Source of the DNA: Uloborus plumipes
Taxonomy: Eukaryota > Arthropoda > Arachnida > Araneae > Uloboridae
DNA: 64,000 bases
Reading direction: 5' to 3'
NCBI GenBank assembly: GCA_038373865.1
Contig: JAXGGA010000020.1
Coordinates: forward strand, 372,001 to 436,000
Positions 15,101 to 27,719 of the stretch are shown one piece after another. Made by a program: the position numbers and the translations under genes. The notes beneath the pieces were generated by a model. It saw nothing but the letters and a program-made list of their open reading frames with translations. It ran no database searches and was not told the origin of the DNA. Within the stretch, counting starts at the first letter, position 1. Each line of letters opens with the position of its first letter.

Positions 15101-16557
15101 TTTTGGAAATGTGAATTTAAGAAAAGAGCAAACTAAAGGCCTTATATTTTAAATGTTGAAAATATTTTATGCTCTAAATAACTGAGCTTTTTATTCCAGA
15201 GAAAAGAATTATGTAAATGAAAAATGATCAAATAAGTTCTCTGCTGAGATATGATTAAAATGAATAAAGCTCAAATTGTCACAAGCTATTTTTCTTGACC
15301 ATTTCTGCTTTATCCACCTTTTTATTTTTTATGCACATTGCTTACCTACATCATACTGTTTGTTCGCTTATAGTTCAGCAACATAGAAACATATTTTATG
15401 CTTAGAATCAACCATACGCTTAATTTCATCTGTAAAAAATTAGTAAACATAAATTTTAAGCCGCTCTTAAAAGTAAAATGTTAAAACAGTTTCAATGTGA
15501 CGTAGTACGATTTATTTTCACGATGCAAAGAGAAATATTTTTATGCAGCTTGTGCCTAATAGTTTAAAATAAAAGTAGCTTATAAGTATGCAGGGCGTAC
15601 CTACGTATATTTCACTTATGTCTGTCGACATTTTCTAAAAGCGAATAACAGGTGTTCTATTGTTTATCATTTTGAAACAAGAGTATTGATTTTCAATTAG
15701 CGTGTGATTATACTATGAGTTTTTTTCTCTTTTGCAGAATAGTCTTTGCCATTAATAACTTTTGTAAAACTATATCGTTTTAAGTAAAAAGAAAGTCTGT
15801 CCTAAAAGATCTAATATTTGCATAAGAACTGAACGTTATAAATCGTAGAAATGCTTTTTATTTTAAATTTTAATGGGCGAATGTAAAACAGCTGTTAGCC
15901 ATTTAGGGGAAGCCTTGAACGTCGGACTAGTAAAATTGTAATATGAACAACAATCTAAGTTTTATCTATAAAAAGTGTGACTTTTTCATGTTTTTTAACT
16001 TGTGAGTGTGGGATAAATAAAAAAAAAATTGAAATAGTTTCTTATAAATCAAAAAAAATCCATGGAAATATTATGTCTTTCTTCTTATGCGCTTCCTAAA
16101 ATAATCCCTAAATACTGCATAAACTATTTTTCTGTGACTCATTGAGCATGCTTGACATTTAGGTCAATGCAACGCACCTAGTATCACTAAAATATTAGAT
16201 GCATTGATATCAGAAATTCAAATCGCAAGCACAGACATACGCAAATTGAGCTGTTTGACGATAATTTTTCCAGTAAGTAATTTTTTAATTCCGTATAAAA
16301 ATTTCCTTTATTTGCCTGTTTTTTGGTAAGTAAGGAGTAGAAATAGCCACAAGTTTTGATGCCTATATAAATGAAATTGTAGTTTTTACTTTTGTTAAGG
16401 TTGATGCATTGCCGTTGTATATGACCAAGTCCTTTTTTCCTGATCAAAATATTGTTCTCTTTAACTTTAAAGCATGATCCACTAAAATTTGCCAAATGGA
16501 AACCCCCGAGATCGTTGAAAAGGAGTTAATAAAACAAGAAAGTCAGTCATTGCAACT
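12153..16557. other. AT-rich stretch, no gene seen
   Basis: Near 12290-12352 the string CCGAAGCTTCGGTATTCGGC and a terminal CCATCTCTA resemble a hAT-type end (TAGAGATGG in reverse), without a convincing partner. The rest shows only AT-rich DNA. No reading frame longer than 102 codons occurs, and none is recognisable. Confidence 0.5.
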
Positions 16558-16565
16558 GTCTCTTA

Positions 16566-17589
16566 TAGGGGTGCGACATCGAAGGCAAAACATCGATGTT
16601 TCAAGACATCGATGTATCGAAATTAAGACATCGATGGTATTGATACATCGACCAAAAAACATCGATGTTTTCAAATACCGATGTTTCAAAACATCGATCT
16701 TTTTTTATATAAATTGCTTAAACATTTAAATGTACAGTAATACAGTAACTCCCCAATACATTGCGCAGCTTTATATCACTCAATTAAATTAATCTTTTGT
16801 CTCCTGAAAAACATCAACCGTATGATATCGATACTGCAAATGTTGATTAACTGTGTTATTTTTATTATCGCATATTTTCATTAAACTTTTTTTGCTGAAG
16901 TGTAAAACACCGTTATCGAAAAAAAATTTCAGAAGTAAAACAAAAACAACGTTGTTTAAAAATCGTTTACCGTAAATCATTGTTAATAATTTAAAAAAAA
17001 AAACATTATTTCAATACGATAGATATTGCATCTGTTGAAGATGAATCTTTTTTATTGCATGTTTTTCTTGCTTTTTACTGAAGGGTAAAACAGACATCGA
17101 AAGAAAAAAACAGCGATCATTAAAAGACATTGACCTCAAAACATCGATGGTAACTATCAAAAACGTCTTCTAACGAGAATGATTGGCTGATTAACGATGG
17201 CGGCATATCTTGGTTTTTTTTTTCTTTTGCTGAAATATAAAACATTGACATAAAAAATTAATTAAATTAAAAAAAAACGGCGAAAGTAAATTAGAAATAT
17301 TTTAGAAACATCGAGAGCAAACACCGATAATAATCAAGGAAAATGCTTTCCAATGAGATCAATACTGAAACTTCTGATTAAGGATGAAAACTTCTTAATA
17401 TGTCTACTCATCGCATATTTTTAGAAAACCTTTTTTGCTGGATTATAAAACATCAACATCGAAAAAACATCGAACCCAAAACATCGATGTTGGAAAAACA
17501 TCAACCCTCAAGCATCGATGGTAAAAACATCGATGTTTTAGCAAAAACATCGATGTTTCCAAAACATCGACATCGATGTCGCAGCCCTA
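16566..17589. mobile_element. Non-autonomous hAT element with ACATCGATG termini
   Basis: The ends are TAGGGGTGCGACATCGA and, inverted, TCGATGTCGCAGCCCTA. They are flanked by a perfect 8-bp duplication GTCTCTTA at 16558-16565 and 17590-17597, diagnostic of hAT insertion. ACATCGATG or one-base variants recur at least a dozen times, crowded into about 130 bp at each end with a few copies inside. They look like transposase-binding repeats. The 1024-bp body is AT-rich and contains no hAT transposase, so mobility would depend on a partner elsewhere. Confidence 0.85.
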
Positions 17590-17716
17590 GTCTCTTAATA
17601 ACAGTACCTGCAAAATTATGCGTAATGATTTCATATATTTTTCTAGTTTCACAAGAAAGTCCTACCAAGCTACTTTCCAACAAAAACCCAGTTTTGGGGA
17701 TAGATGAATATATATT

Positions 17717-17887
17717 CAAGCCCGTCATTTAGGGGGGCAGGGGGGGTCATTTGCCCCCCCCCCCCTGACTTTGAGAAATCAATGTATTTGCATATAAGTG
17801 GGCGTCTTTTTTATTGTTTTCTGGTAAAATTGTATCGTGTTTTTACCCTTTGCCCCCCCCCTGGAAAAACTTGAAATGACGTCCCTG
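17717..17887 (-). mobile_element. hAT-type MITE, copy 2
   Basis: This is the reverse-orientation copy of the family at 2120 and 21039. It begins CAAGCCCGTCATTTAGGGGGG, has the central CAATGTATTTGCATATAAGTG block shared with the other copies, and ends AATGACGTCCCTG. Flanking 8-mers TATATATT and TATATATC match at 7 of 8 positions. Confidence 0.8.
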
Positions 17888-18343
17888 TATATATCCTTGC
17901 TCTCTTCACTCTCTAAATCCCGTTCGCCACATAGCCTCCAGCAGTTAGGTGTATTTCTGGGGCCCAAGTCTACTGTTCAGCGCCTGTAGTGGCTCGTTGA
18001 CAAACCCGCCTTCGGTGATTTTCCTCGCAGACTTTGTCCTCTCGTTGCCAGTGACTTGAAAAGTGCTTCGCCAAAATTGGCATGTTTTAAGTTTGGCGAC
18101 CGAATTGACTATATGTCTCCAAATTTGGCTCGAACCCGGGTGGCAATTGATGTTTTTAATATGATTTTATCAATTTATAACTCCAGCTCGTTGAGGTTTA
18201 GAGGGGTGAGGCAGATCGAAATGGCTTTCCTTCCTATGCCCCGTACCCAATAGTATATTGACAGTCCGTATGAAATAGTGTAACAGAAAGACACACCCAA
18301 CACACACACACACAGACGCGTACAGATTATATATATATATATA
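17888..18343. other. Spacer with small CA and TA microsatellites
   Basis: The interval 17920-18240 is somewhat less AT-rich than average but shows no recognisable gene. A (CA)n run lies near 18296-18314 and a short (TA)n near 18327-18343, into which the Tc1 element inserted. Confidence 0.5.
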
Positions 18344-19561
18344 CACTGAAGTGACAAAAGTCATGGGATACCTCTTAATATCGTGTCGGCCCTCCTTTTG
18401 CCCGGCGAAGTGCAACAACTCGACGTGGCATGGACTCAACAAGTCGTTGGAAGTCTTCTGCAGGAATATTGAGCCATGCTGTCTCGATAGACGTCCATAA
18501 TTGTGAAAGCGTTGATGGGGCAGGATTTTGGGCACGAACAGACCTCTCGATGGTGTCCCATAAATGCTCAATGGGATTCATGTCGGGCGATCTAGGTGGC
18601 CAAATCATTCGTTGGAATTGTCCAGAATTTTCTTCAAACCAATTGCGAACAGTTGTGGCCCGGTGACATGGCGCATTGTCATCCATAAAAATCCCATCGT
18701 TGTTTGGGTACATGAAGTCCATGAATGGCTGCAAGTGATCTCCAAGTAGCTGCACATAAGCATTTCCAGTCAATGTTCGGTCCAGTCACACTAGAGGACC
18801 AAGTCCATGCCATGAAAAAACAGCCCACACCATTACGGAGCCACCACCAGCTTGAACAGTGCCTTGCTGACAGTTTGGGTCCATGGCTTCGTGGGGTCTG
18901 CGCCACACTCGAACCCTACCATCGGCTCTTACCAGCTGAAATCGTGACTCATCGGACCAGGCCACGGTTTTCCATTCATCTAGGGACCAACCGATATGCT
19001 CACGTGCCCACGAGAGTCGCTGCAAGCGATGTCGTTCTGTCAGTAAAGGCACTCGAGTCGGTCTTCTGCTGGAATAGCCCAAGAAATCCAAATTTCTCCG
19101 CACAGTTCTAGCAGACACGTCCATTGTACGTCCCACATTGATTTCTACGGTGATTTGACGCAGTGTTGCTTGTCTGTTAGAATTTACGACTCTTTGCAGA
19201 CGTCGCCGGTCTCGATCTTTAAGTGCAGGCGGTCGACCACTGCGCTGTCCATGGTGGGATGTTATGCCTGAAATTTCATACTCTCGGCACACTCTTGACA
19301 CAGTGGATCTGGGAATGTTGAATTCTCTAACGATTTCCGAAATGGCATGACCCATGCGTCTAGCTCCAACTAACATTCCGCGTTCAAAGTCTGTTAATTC
19401 ACGTCGTGCGGTCATCATCACGTTAAAACCTCTTCACATGAATAACTTGAACAGAAATGAAAGCTCTGTAAAAGCACTGCGCATTTATACCTGTTCTATG
19501 CGATGCTACTGCCATCTGAAAATTTGCATATTGCTATCCCATGACTTTTGTCACTTCAGTG
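18344..19561 (-). mobile_element. Tc1/mariner element, DD36E type
   Basis: The termini CACTGAAGTGACAAAAGTCA and its inverse at 19534-19561 form perfect inverted repeats of about 27 bp, flanked by TA on both sides. The 1218-bp element is full length and encodes one transposase on the minus strand, interrupted by a single stop codon. The intact TIRs suggest fairly recent insertion. Confidence 0.95.
18375..19421 (-). pseudogene. Tc1-like transposase with one in-frame stop
   Basis: The frame runs 348 codons from the ATG, a normal length for Tc1-family transposases, which cut and paste DNA at TA sites. An N-terminal paired-like helix-turn-helix is visible around residues 11-52, followed by a second one and an SGRPP linker motif at 61-65. 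The catalytic triad is D157 (WSDES), D248 (MDDNAPCHRA) and E285 (SPDMNPIEHLWD). That leaves 36 residues between the second D and E, so DD36E rather than the DD34E of Tc1 itself. Codon 212 is TGA at 18786-18788, and the frame continues without a shift on both sides. The context GLGPLV-stop-LDRTL suggests an ancestral CGA arginine codon changed by one transition. As it stands, the protein would lose its second D and E. Confidence 0.93.
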
Positions 19562-21030
19562 TATATATGTATATAAAATACATATCATTAGGATGAAGTA
19601 ATAGCATATGGTGTTTTTGTAAAGCTGCCGTGATTCGATAGTTAAACAAAGCACAAAACTAATTCAAAAGTTAACACGCTTTTAATTAAAGTTTTTTCTG
19701 ACATTAATGTAATTTAATTAACGAAAACAATTACATTTTGAGCGAATTTACATTTCAAATTCTTTTGCTTCCTTACAATACATGAAACTAATTTACTCTA
19801 TTCAATATCGTCGAAAAAGAACATGATTTTGGAAATTCAAATTACTAGGTAAAAGTTTCCATGGACACTTTTAAATAAATAAAAGATAAAACAAAAAACA
19901 CCATCTTGTACACCGACTGTTTTCCCTTCATTTTACATAAAGAAATAACATCTTCGCCGAGGAGAAAAATAACTACCAAGTAAAAAAATATATTTTTTTC
20001 CTTTTGTGTTTAGAAGTTTAACGACTCCGTAGTGGCACAGATGCAACTGCTCTTCTTTACCAGAATCTTTTCTGCAATGCCTAATTAGCGGTGAAAATGT
20101 TTCCGTTAAATTTTTAAGAAGCACTCAAAGCTAATAGTGAAGCACGCAGAAAAAGCAAAGAAAAAACTGCTATCGGAGAAATAATTAGTTCCAAACAGGT
20201 AAGATGATTCATATGATAAGGTAAAATCAAGTCAGATATATATTCCCGTAAATAAAAAAAATGTTATGATTAAATGTAAGATATGTTAAAAGTTCTATTC
20301 CTGTCAGTTTTTGTGGAGTGTAGAAAATGATTGAAGATTTGAAATGTTAAAAGGAATCTGAGACGCAATTAAACATTTTAGAGGCTTTTCGTATTTACTT
20401 GCTTTAGATATTTTTTAAAATTTGTAGAATTTCAGTACAACTAGTTCCTAATTATGAATAAATAAAATTAGACATTGTTTTTTTTTCTGTTGATTGTAAT
20501 TATAAGGAGAACTATATGTTAGGATAAAAGACTGCAGTTGAATCAAGATTATGCGTTTAAGTGAAAAGGAAATTGCGTTCTGTGTACAGAAAAAAAAATA
20601 GTGCCTCGCATAAAACTGTACGCAAATTTAATTTAAAATGGGAATAAAACTGATGCATTGGAAAATGGCGACATTTTAACATCAAAAATCCCGTTGCAAT
20701 GCGTCTCAATGTCGATGTATCCATAAAGTCATCAACAGAGTAAGTTATTTTTATTACATGAAGCTTTCTGCTACAGAAGCTTGTGCTACTGAGTCAGAAA
20801 CTTGTAATAAGACTGTCTTTATTAATATTCTTTAACCAAAAATCAGAACACGACGTTTAAGTCACAGAGAGATGACCACTTTATTAATTTTTGCCTGCAG
20901 CTAAAACCAACACCATAGTCACACCGTTACTTTTTACACTTTTTCCTTATTTAAAGTTGAGTAACGTCAGTAGTCTACATATAGAGGTCACGAAACCTAA
21001 TTCAAGCATTTCTACGATCTAAGTGTTCGA
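19562..21030. other. AT-rich stretch, no feature seen
   Basis: No gene, tRNA or inverted repeat was recognised. A 63-codon minus-strand frame at 19933-20124 has no recognisable content. Confidence 0.6.
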
Positions 21031-21038
21031 GCCCCTAC

Positions 21039-21209
21039 CAGGGACGTCATTTCGAAATTTTTCAGGGGGGCGGGCAAAGGGTGCATACACAATGTAAAAT
21101 TTACCAAAAAGTGGCAAAACCCACGCCCACTTATATGCCAATACATTGATTTCCCAAAGTCAGGGGGCAATTGCCCCCCCCCCCTCTGTCCCCCTTAATG
21201 ACGGGCCTG
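21039..21209 (+). mobile_element. hAT-type MITE, copy 3
   Basis: It begins CAGGGACGTCATTTCGAAAT and ends TTAATGACGGGCCTG. Flanking 8-mers GCCCCTAC (21031-21038) and GTCCCTAC (21210-21217) match at 7 of 8 positions, supporting hAT-type insertion. The right duplication abuts the start of the next element at 21217. Confidence 0.85.
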
Positions 21210-21216
21210 GTCCCTA

Positions 21217-21631
21217 CATTGTAAAAAAAACTTGTGTTTACAGTATAATACTGGCAGCATAGGTTCAAGTTTAAAACTGTAAAAGCATAGTATTAAACTG
21301 TAAAACTAGCTATTTTACGGTTTATAACTGTAAAACTAGCATTTTTACAGTTTTTTACTATAAAATTAGCTGAATTTTTTAGAAAAAACAGCAGTATAAT
21401 ACTGACAGCAGACGTTCCAGTTTAAAACTGTAAAATGCACTGTAATAAACTAGAAAACTAGCAATTTCGCAGTTGATTACTGTAAATTAGCAATTTTACA
21501 GTTTACTGCTGTAAAATTAGCAATTTTACAGTTTACTGCTGTAAAATTAGCAATTTTACAGTTTATTACTTCAAAATTACTATAAAATTAGCTGTATAAT
21601 ACTGCAAAAGCAATATCTATTTTTTACAGTG
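21217..21631. mobile_element. ACTGTAAAA palindromic-module element, copy A
   Basis: The ends are CATTGTAAAAA and TTTTTACAGTG with TA on both sides. The interior is built almost wholly from palindromic modules of the form ACTGTAAAA-TTAGCAA-TTTTACAGT. A block of about 30 bp is tandemly repeated nearly three times between about 21500 and 21575. Related copies lie at 37036-37422 and 42508-42867. It has no coding capacity. Confidence 0.7.
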
Positions 21632-23270
21632 TATACTTGGCCGAAATCTTCATGAAGTAGGACATATATTGCTTTTGTTATATTTAAAAAAGAACTACGC
21701 GTTAATTTAATCTTCATAAATTAGGACTATTGATCTGTATTCTACTAAATTAGCAAACAGATATTATGAATTCGTTACAAAATATTAAGAAAGATTTGGT
21801 ATTGTATTTTCATGCTATTTTCTCAGTTTGTTTCTTTATGTAAAAAAGTCTACTATGTATCTAGATCTAGATTCACATTATTATTGAAAAAACTGATTTT
21901 GTTTTGTCCAGAAACCTTTTTACTGACCTAATAGGTCCTAAAATAGACGCTCTAAGATTTGACAACGGATAGTAGAGCGCTTCTTAAAATTCGTGATTGA
22001 GCAATGTATTTCTTAAGAATCAAAATTAAGTAAAAGAAACGCTTAATGAAGTTAATAACAATTGTTTCATCCCAATAATCTAAATGAATGTCTTTAATTC
22101 TTCATTGCAGATTTAAATAAATGATTTTTTTTTTTCAATTCTAAAAGAGCAAATATGTTTCCATGCCCCTGTTTTTTCATGATCAATTTTTTTCTCACAT
22201 AAAAGCAAATTCAACAAACTTAACTGTGTTCAATCAGTAAAACATTAGAAAATAAGATAAAATAACGAGCAACGAAATATTTTTAGACGTAGCATGTGTA
22301 TATACATATATACACTCAAAATACAAGTACAATTTTTTACTTATGGTATCTTTTTCATTTTCTTTCCAAAAGGAACGATGTTCTTACGTACGATCACAAA
22401 CCTGTTGTATAAGGAAATGTCAAAGCTGTTGCTTTAGATGACGTGAACGGTTTTATTTGCTTAGCTTAAAAAGTAGCTTTCTTGCGCTCGAAACCGAAAT
22501 CAATGTTCCAAAATTATATGAGTTCACCTGTTTGAAGTTTATATAAAAAAAAAATAAGAATTGAATTAAAAAAAAGTTTTGCAGTGCATGCGCAAATTTT
22601 AACTGCAACGAGTATTATTACAAACGATTTCAGGTCGACACAGCCCCACTTAAGTATAAAAAAATGTTTTTAAAATAAAGTTAATCAAAATCCTGAATGA
22701 TGAACAATAAACTCCAGAAAATATTAATAAAACTCAAGATTTTGAAATCAAAAAAAAAAAAAAAAAAAACATTTAAAATCTGTAAGGTACATTTCATTAA
22801 ATTCAATAAATATTTTAATTAACTTTTAAACATCTTCATACAGTAGAATATGACAAGTGGGATTTTTTCTGTATCATGATGTAGAAATTTTTAAATCATA
22901 CAGATATATGTAGATTTCTAACGTAAACACAATTTCCTGTTATTTTCTTTGCAAGAACTAAAAGAATATCCTAATATGTGTAAAGTTTTTTTTATTTTTT
23001 TTTTCATGGATAACTTTTACATAAAAGCTAACTTTTTATATGGTATTAAGAGCGCCTTACCGCTCTGACTTGTTTTTATGCCAATATCAAAATGATATAA
23101 AACGGGATTATTTCGCAATATAAACACGAGGCTTAGAATTAAGGAAAAATTGTTGGACTGACTGACCGACAAAGAATCTGTAAAATGATTCGTAAGTTAT
23201 GTAAAGATAAATGAATGATTATTTTTGTGATACTTTAAATCGCCCAGAATGTAATGCTAATAGTTTGCTA
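21632..23270. other. AT-rich stretch, no feature seen
   Basis: It contains a pure A run of about 20 near 22750 and other short homopolymers. No gene was recognised. Confidence 0.6.
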
Positions 23271-23647
23271 CACTGTTAAAAATTCAGGAAACTTTTATGG
23301 TAAATATTACTGTAAAATGTTGCATTTACAGTAACGAAAATATTTACAGTAAATTGTACCATAAAAAATAAACGATTACAGCGCCAGTTGATAAACCACG
23401 TGACTTACTGAGCGAAGCACATAATACTCAATTTCTGTTTGCCATGTGTGGTCTACTCAGTACAGTGGATAGAGAAGCGAAGTGCGATAACTGCGTCATG
23501 GGTTCGATCCTAGCTTTTTGCATTTTTTAACTCTACTTTTCTCTACCGTAAAATTTTACAGTAAAATTGGATTTTACGGTAAAAGTTACTGGCAACATGG
23601 ATGCCAGTAACTTTTACCGTAAAATTTCAGGAAAATTTTTAACAGTG
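23271..23647. mobile_element. MITE with TA duplication and tRNA-like interior
   Basis: The ends CACTGTTAAAAATT and AATTTTTAACAGTG are perfect inverted repeats flanked by TA. Subterminally both sides carry TTTTACGGTAAAAGT-type and ACTGTAAAAT-type palindromic words, resembling the module family at 21217. The centre contains a tRNA-like piece, listed separately. Confidence 0.75.
23449..23514 (+). other. tRNA-like sequence inside MITE
   Basis: A D-arm/A-box-like string (CAGTACAGTGGATAGAGAAG) is followed after about 25 bp by a perfect B-box GGGTTCGATCC. The acceptor stem does not pair convincingly, so this is a tRNA-derived relic (SINE head) and not a functional tRNA gene. Confidence 0.4.
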
Positions 23648-24800
23648 TACCTTTCTTGGTGCATCATTTTTAAAGATATGTGACGATGAGCAGCATAATG
23701 CAACATTAAATAATCCACAAGAACGAAATTCGTTTGAAGCCATTAAGAAAATTAGTTTCTGTCTCTACCTTGATACGTTTCCATATTTATGCCAAGACTT
23801 GCTAGTTAAGAATGCACAAAGGGAAAGAAAGAAAGTTTAATTAAAAAATAAACTATTTATTTTTAAATAATGATGATATAAAATATAAACGTATATTGAA
23901 AAACCTGTAAATTTACAAAGTTTGCAACTCAAGTATTGCAAAAAATTGACACAAATCCAAGTATACGTTGCTTCGTTTTACAATGCATATTAATGGAGTA
24001 TATAATGGTATTGCGAAATGATGAAATAATGCTGATTTTTTATCAAATTTATTAAACAATATGATTAGTACTAATTAGATACATGTATGTATATGTTTAT
24101 ATTCGTACTAATTATAATTATATTTATGTATTTATATCCATACTAATTATAATTATATTTATAATAATAATTATATTTCTGTTTTTAGTTTAAAAAAAAC
24201 AAATTAACAAAGATAAGAAATTTTAGCAATTTGTATTCGAATTCTTGACTTTTTTGAGCGAAAAACTTAATTAGAAGCAGATTGCTACATGCTGTTTTGC
24301 ACGTATAGAAAAAACAAACAATAGTAACGAGCGCAATAATGAATTCAGTTCAGTAATAAGTTAAATAATGATCAATTCTAATTATGTTTTTAATCTGCAT
24401 TATTGAGATGCATAAAACTGAAGTTTATTCAAATAAAAATTTTATTTGACACCGTGTTACTTTTTTTTTGATAAGGTACTGAGATACGTTACAAGCTATT
24501 AGAATACAAAACTAGTTTCTAGTTGCTGTCGACGCAAAAACAGATTTATTTAGTTTAATTAATAATGTATTAAATGTAAGTGGGGAAAAGTGGGTTAAGA
24601 TGAAAATTATAGTGCTTAAATTTTTAAACAATATATTAGTTCAAATGGAATGGTAAGAAAACATAGTGGCAGAAATTTTAATGACCGAATCATAATGTCA
24701 ATAGAGGTTCATCCATTTTTGATCAAGTGTTTATTGATTTAAGGAAATATAAATCTAAATTTTGTTTATGTTACATTAAGGTCTCAGCAATTGAAAGCAA
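23648..24800. other. AT-rich stretch, short local repeats only
   Basis: Between about 24065 and 24165 the string ACTAATTATAATTATATTTA recurs in near-tandem fashion. There is no coding signal. Confidence 0.55.
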
Positions 24801-24908
24801 CCCAAGTAGCACACTTCGTTTTTTAAAGGTTGTAAAATGGTTATTAACGTTGTAACAACCGTTTAAAAATGTTTATAAGACGTTTAAAGGTTATTTGTGC
24901 GACCTGGG
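24801..24908 (+). mobile_element. CCCAAGTAGCACA MITE, copy 1
   Basis: A 108-bp unit beginning CCCAAGTAGCACACTTCG and ending TGTGCGACCTGGG, which form imperfect inverted termini. Three further copies are in the window (33995, 38793, 43032). The middle carries TTTAAACGTTTT-like and AACGTT palindromes. It has no coding capacity. Confidence 0.8.
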
Positions 24909-25290
24909 AAGTCTCGTTCATTTTCATCCACTGTTAAAAGCTGTTGGAAACCAATTATTTGAACATTGTACCATTCAAATGACTGAAGTTCAATCTATTT
25001 TAATAAATGTTTGTTACTAAATCTCTCCTACAGGTTTTAAGATGACAAGCTGGGTATATGTTGCAGATAAAATCATATTGCCATGATATGGTTTCCAGTG
25101 CGCATCACTTATCAACTGCAAACATTGGATTTTGCATTTTTCCCACCAGTTAAACTTTTTTTCACGTCATACCCTCGATAATGTTTTTGCGTCGCATCTA
25201 AGTCAGTCAAATATGAAATACATATTTCTGTACTCCTTAGTACTTACTGTAAAATTTTTCTTTAGGTATCACATAAACAACTTGAATTAT

Positions 25291-25562
25291 AGAAGCTAAA
25301 TCTCCATAATTACAAATATATTTGTTTCATGTTATGAACGAAATAGTCACGTCCAATAATTTCATTTTCCAAAAACAACTCAATATGTCGTGAAATATTT
25401 TAGTCACTTTTGTGTTCATCACAAAAAGCTTTAAAAATTAAAGAAGCTAAATCTCCATAATTACAAATATATTTGTTTCATGTTATGAACGAAATCGTCA
25501 CGTCCAATAATTTCATTTTCCAAAAACAAGACAATATGTCATGAAATATTTTAGTCACTTTT
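25291..25562. repeat. Tandem duplication, period 151 bp
   Basis: The block starting AGAAGCTAAATCTCCATAAT at 25291 recurs at 25442 with a handful of substitutions over about 120 bp. The second copy is incomplete. Near-identity suggests a recent local duplication. Confidence 0.9.
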
Positions 25563-26600
25563 ATTCAAATACAAGCAAATATTTAAATCTAGCATGCGGT
25601 CTGCTTAAAAAGTGGTTTTAGTAACCATTGATCTCGTAAAGCTAGCCCACTTAAATCTGTTAATTGGTGCTTTAATTGCAGATGTGACATTTCCCGAGTA
25701 GCATGTTTTTATTTTTTATTTTAAATCAGAAAGTTAGACAAAAAATTATATTTTTGTCTTGTTTTATTACTTACTGCATTTAAAAAACAGTCAACCTATT
25801 GATGATGTCTACTAACGAGAAAGGTATTTTTCCGCTTGGCCGCAAAACTTCACTGGTAAACCGGTGGTGAAGACAATTTCATTTCTTATTAAAGGATAAT
25901 AATTTCAAATTCATTTCGTAGGTTACTACTTTATGGTTGCGAAAAACTGTTTTAACCATCATTTTTAATACATTAGACTGCCTTATAGCATATAGGAATC
26001 TTAATTTGTGGTCTTTCGGACTTTTTTAAACATGTATAAGAATTTTACGTTACTTATGTATTAAAATACTGAAATAATCATTTTCTGATTACCTCAAATA
26101 CCAAAGAAATGTATATTAGTCACACATTGAGTAATTTTGATAACATTAAAATCATTGCTATTTTCAACAGAAGCGCTTTTGTGAGAAACGTGTTTCTTTA
26201 AAAAGAAAAAAAAAGAAAAAAAAAAACGGTTGCTCCCCAAAATAAGCGGTAAAAAAAATGTTAAAAATGATGCTTTTGATTAATTAATAAAGTAAGTACT
26301 GATATATTTTTCCAGATAAACGAAATAATCCAAACAGCAGCACAACACATTTTACACAAATAAAATCTAATATTCGGAATATAAGCTGTAAAAAATAAGT
26401 AAATGAAGTGTATGTATATATTGATGACAAGGTGTACAATCACCTTCAAGTTTTCCCGTTTCATATTATGTAGTACAGCACATTGTGTAGCATTGTTAAT
26501 AATTTGTTAAGTTTAATAAAATATTAATATAAGGTTTTATTTTATGAATGCTTTTTTTATTGCTTTTTTTATTCAGTTGATATAATTTTGCCTGAGTTCA
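25563..26600. other. AT-rich stretch, no feature seen
   Basis: An A-rich stretch with G interruptions lies at about 26202-26226. No gene was recognised. Confidence 0.6.
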
Positions 26601-26740
26601 TCTAGAAGTAAAACTTTGACAGGTATTTAAAAAAAACGAAAAAACTCGCTGAATATGCCGAAATGTTAAGTAGTAAAGCAAATTGTTTAGTATCGTTTAT
26701 TGCTTTGTTTTCGTTTATCGTTTTATTTGCGAAGCGCTTA

Positions 26741-26912
<172 letters not shown>

Positions 26913-27174
26913 CGCAGCAGCTAAACTTTGACAGTTACTAAAAGAGAGAGAGAGAGAGAAAAAAAAAACAATTTCTCTGAATGCGTCCGATTTGGTCATT
27001 AGAAAACTAGTTTTGTCTGTAGTAAAACCTGCGTTGATTGATCTAGAGGTAAAATTTTGACAGATATTAAAAAACTCGCTGAATGCGCCCAAATGTTACG
27101 TAGTAAAGCAATTTGTTTAGTATCGTTTATTACTTTGTTAAACTTGCGAAGAGCTTAAGAAGATATTTTATTAC

Positions 27175-27497
<323 letters not shown>

Positions 27498-27719
27498 TAA
27501 ATTAATTTAGTAAATATGTGTATTGCATTGGTTAACGCAGGCGCTCAATTACTCAAAGAGAGATTAAACAAAAAAACACTTTCTCGGAATGCGTCCGATT
27601 TTGCCATTAAAAAACGGTAGTTTTGTCTGTAGTAAAACCTAAAAATGCCACACAACAATACATTAATGCCAAGGAAAGCCACTTACGTGGGATAAGAACG
27701 TAGCAGTGGCAGAGGACAG

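Noticed and set aside
18773..18790. Frameshift in the first Tc1 transposase
   Set aside because: Both halves are in the same frame. The break is a single in-frame TGA, and the apparent restart codon is a TTG.
18430..19111. Plus-strand frames of 61-128 codons
   Set aside because: Antisense shadows of the minus-strand Tc1 transposase.
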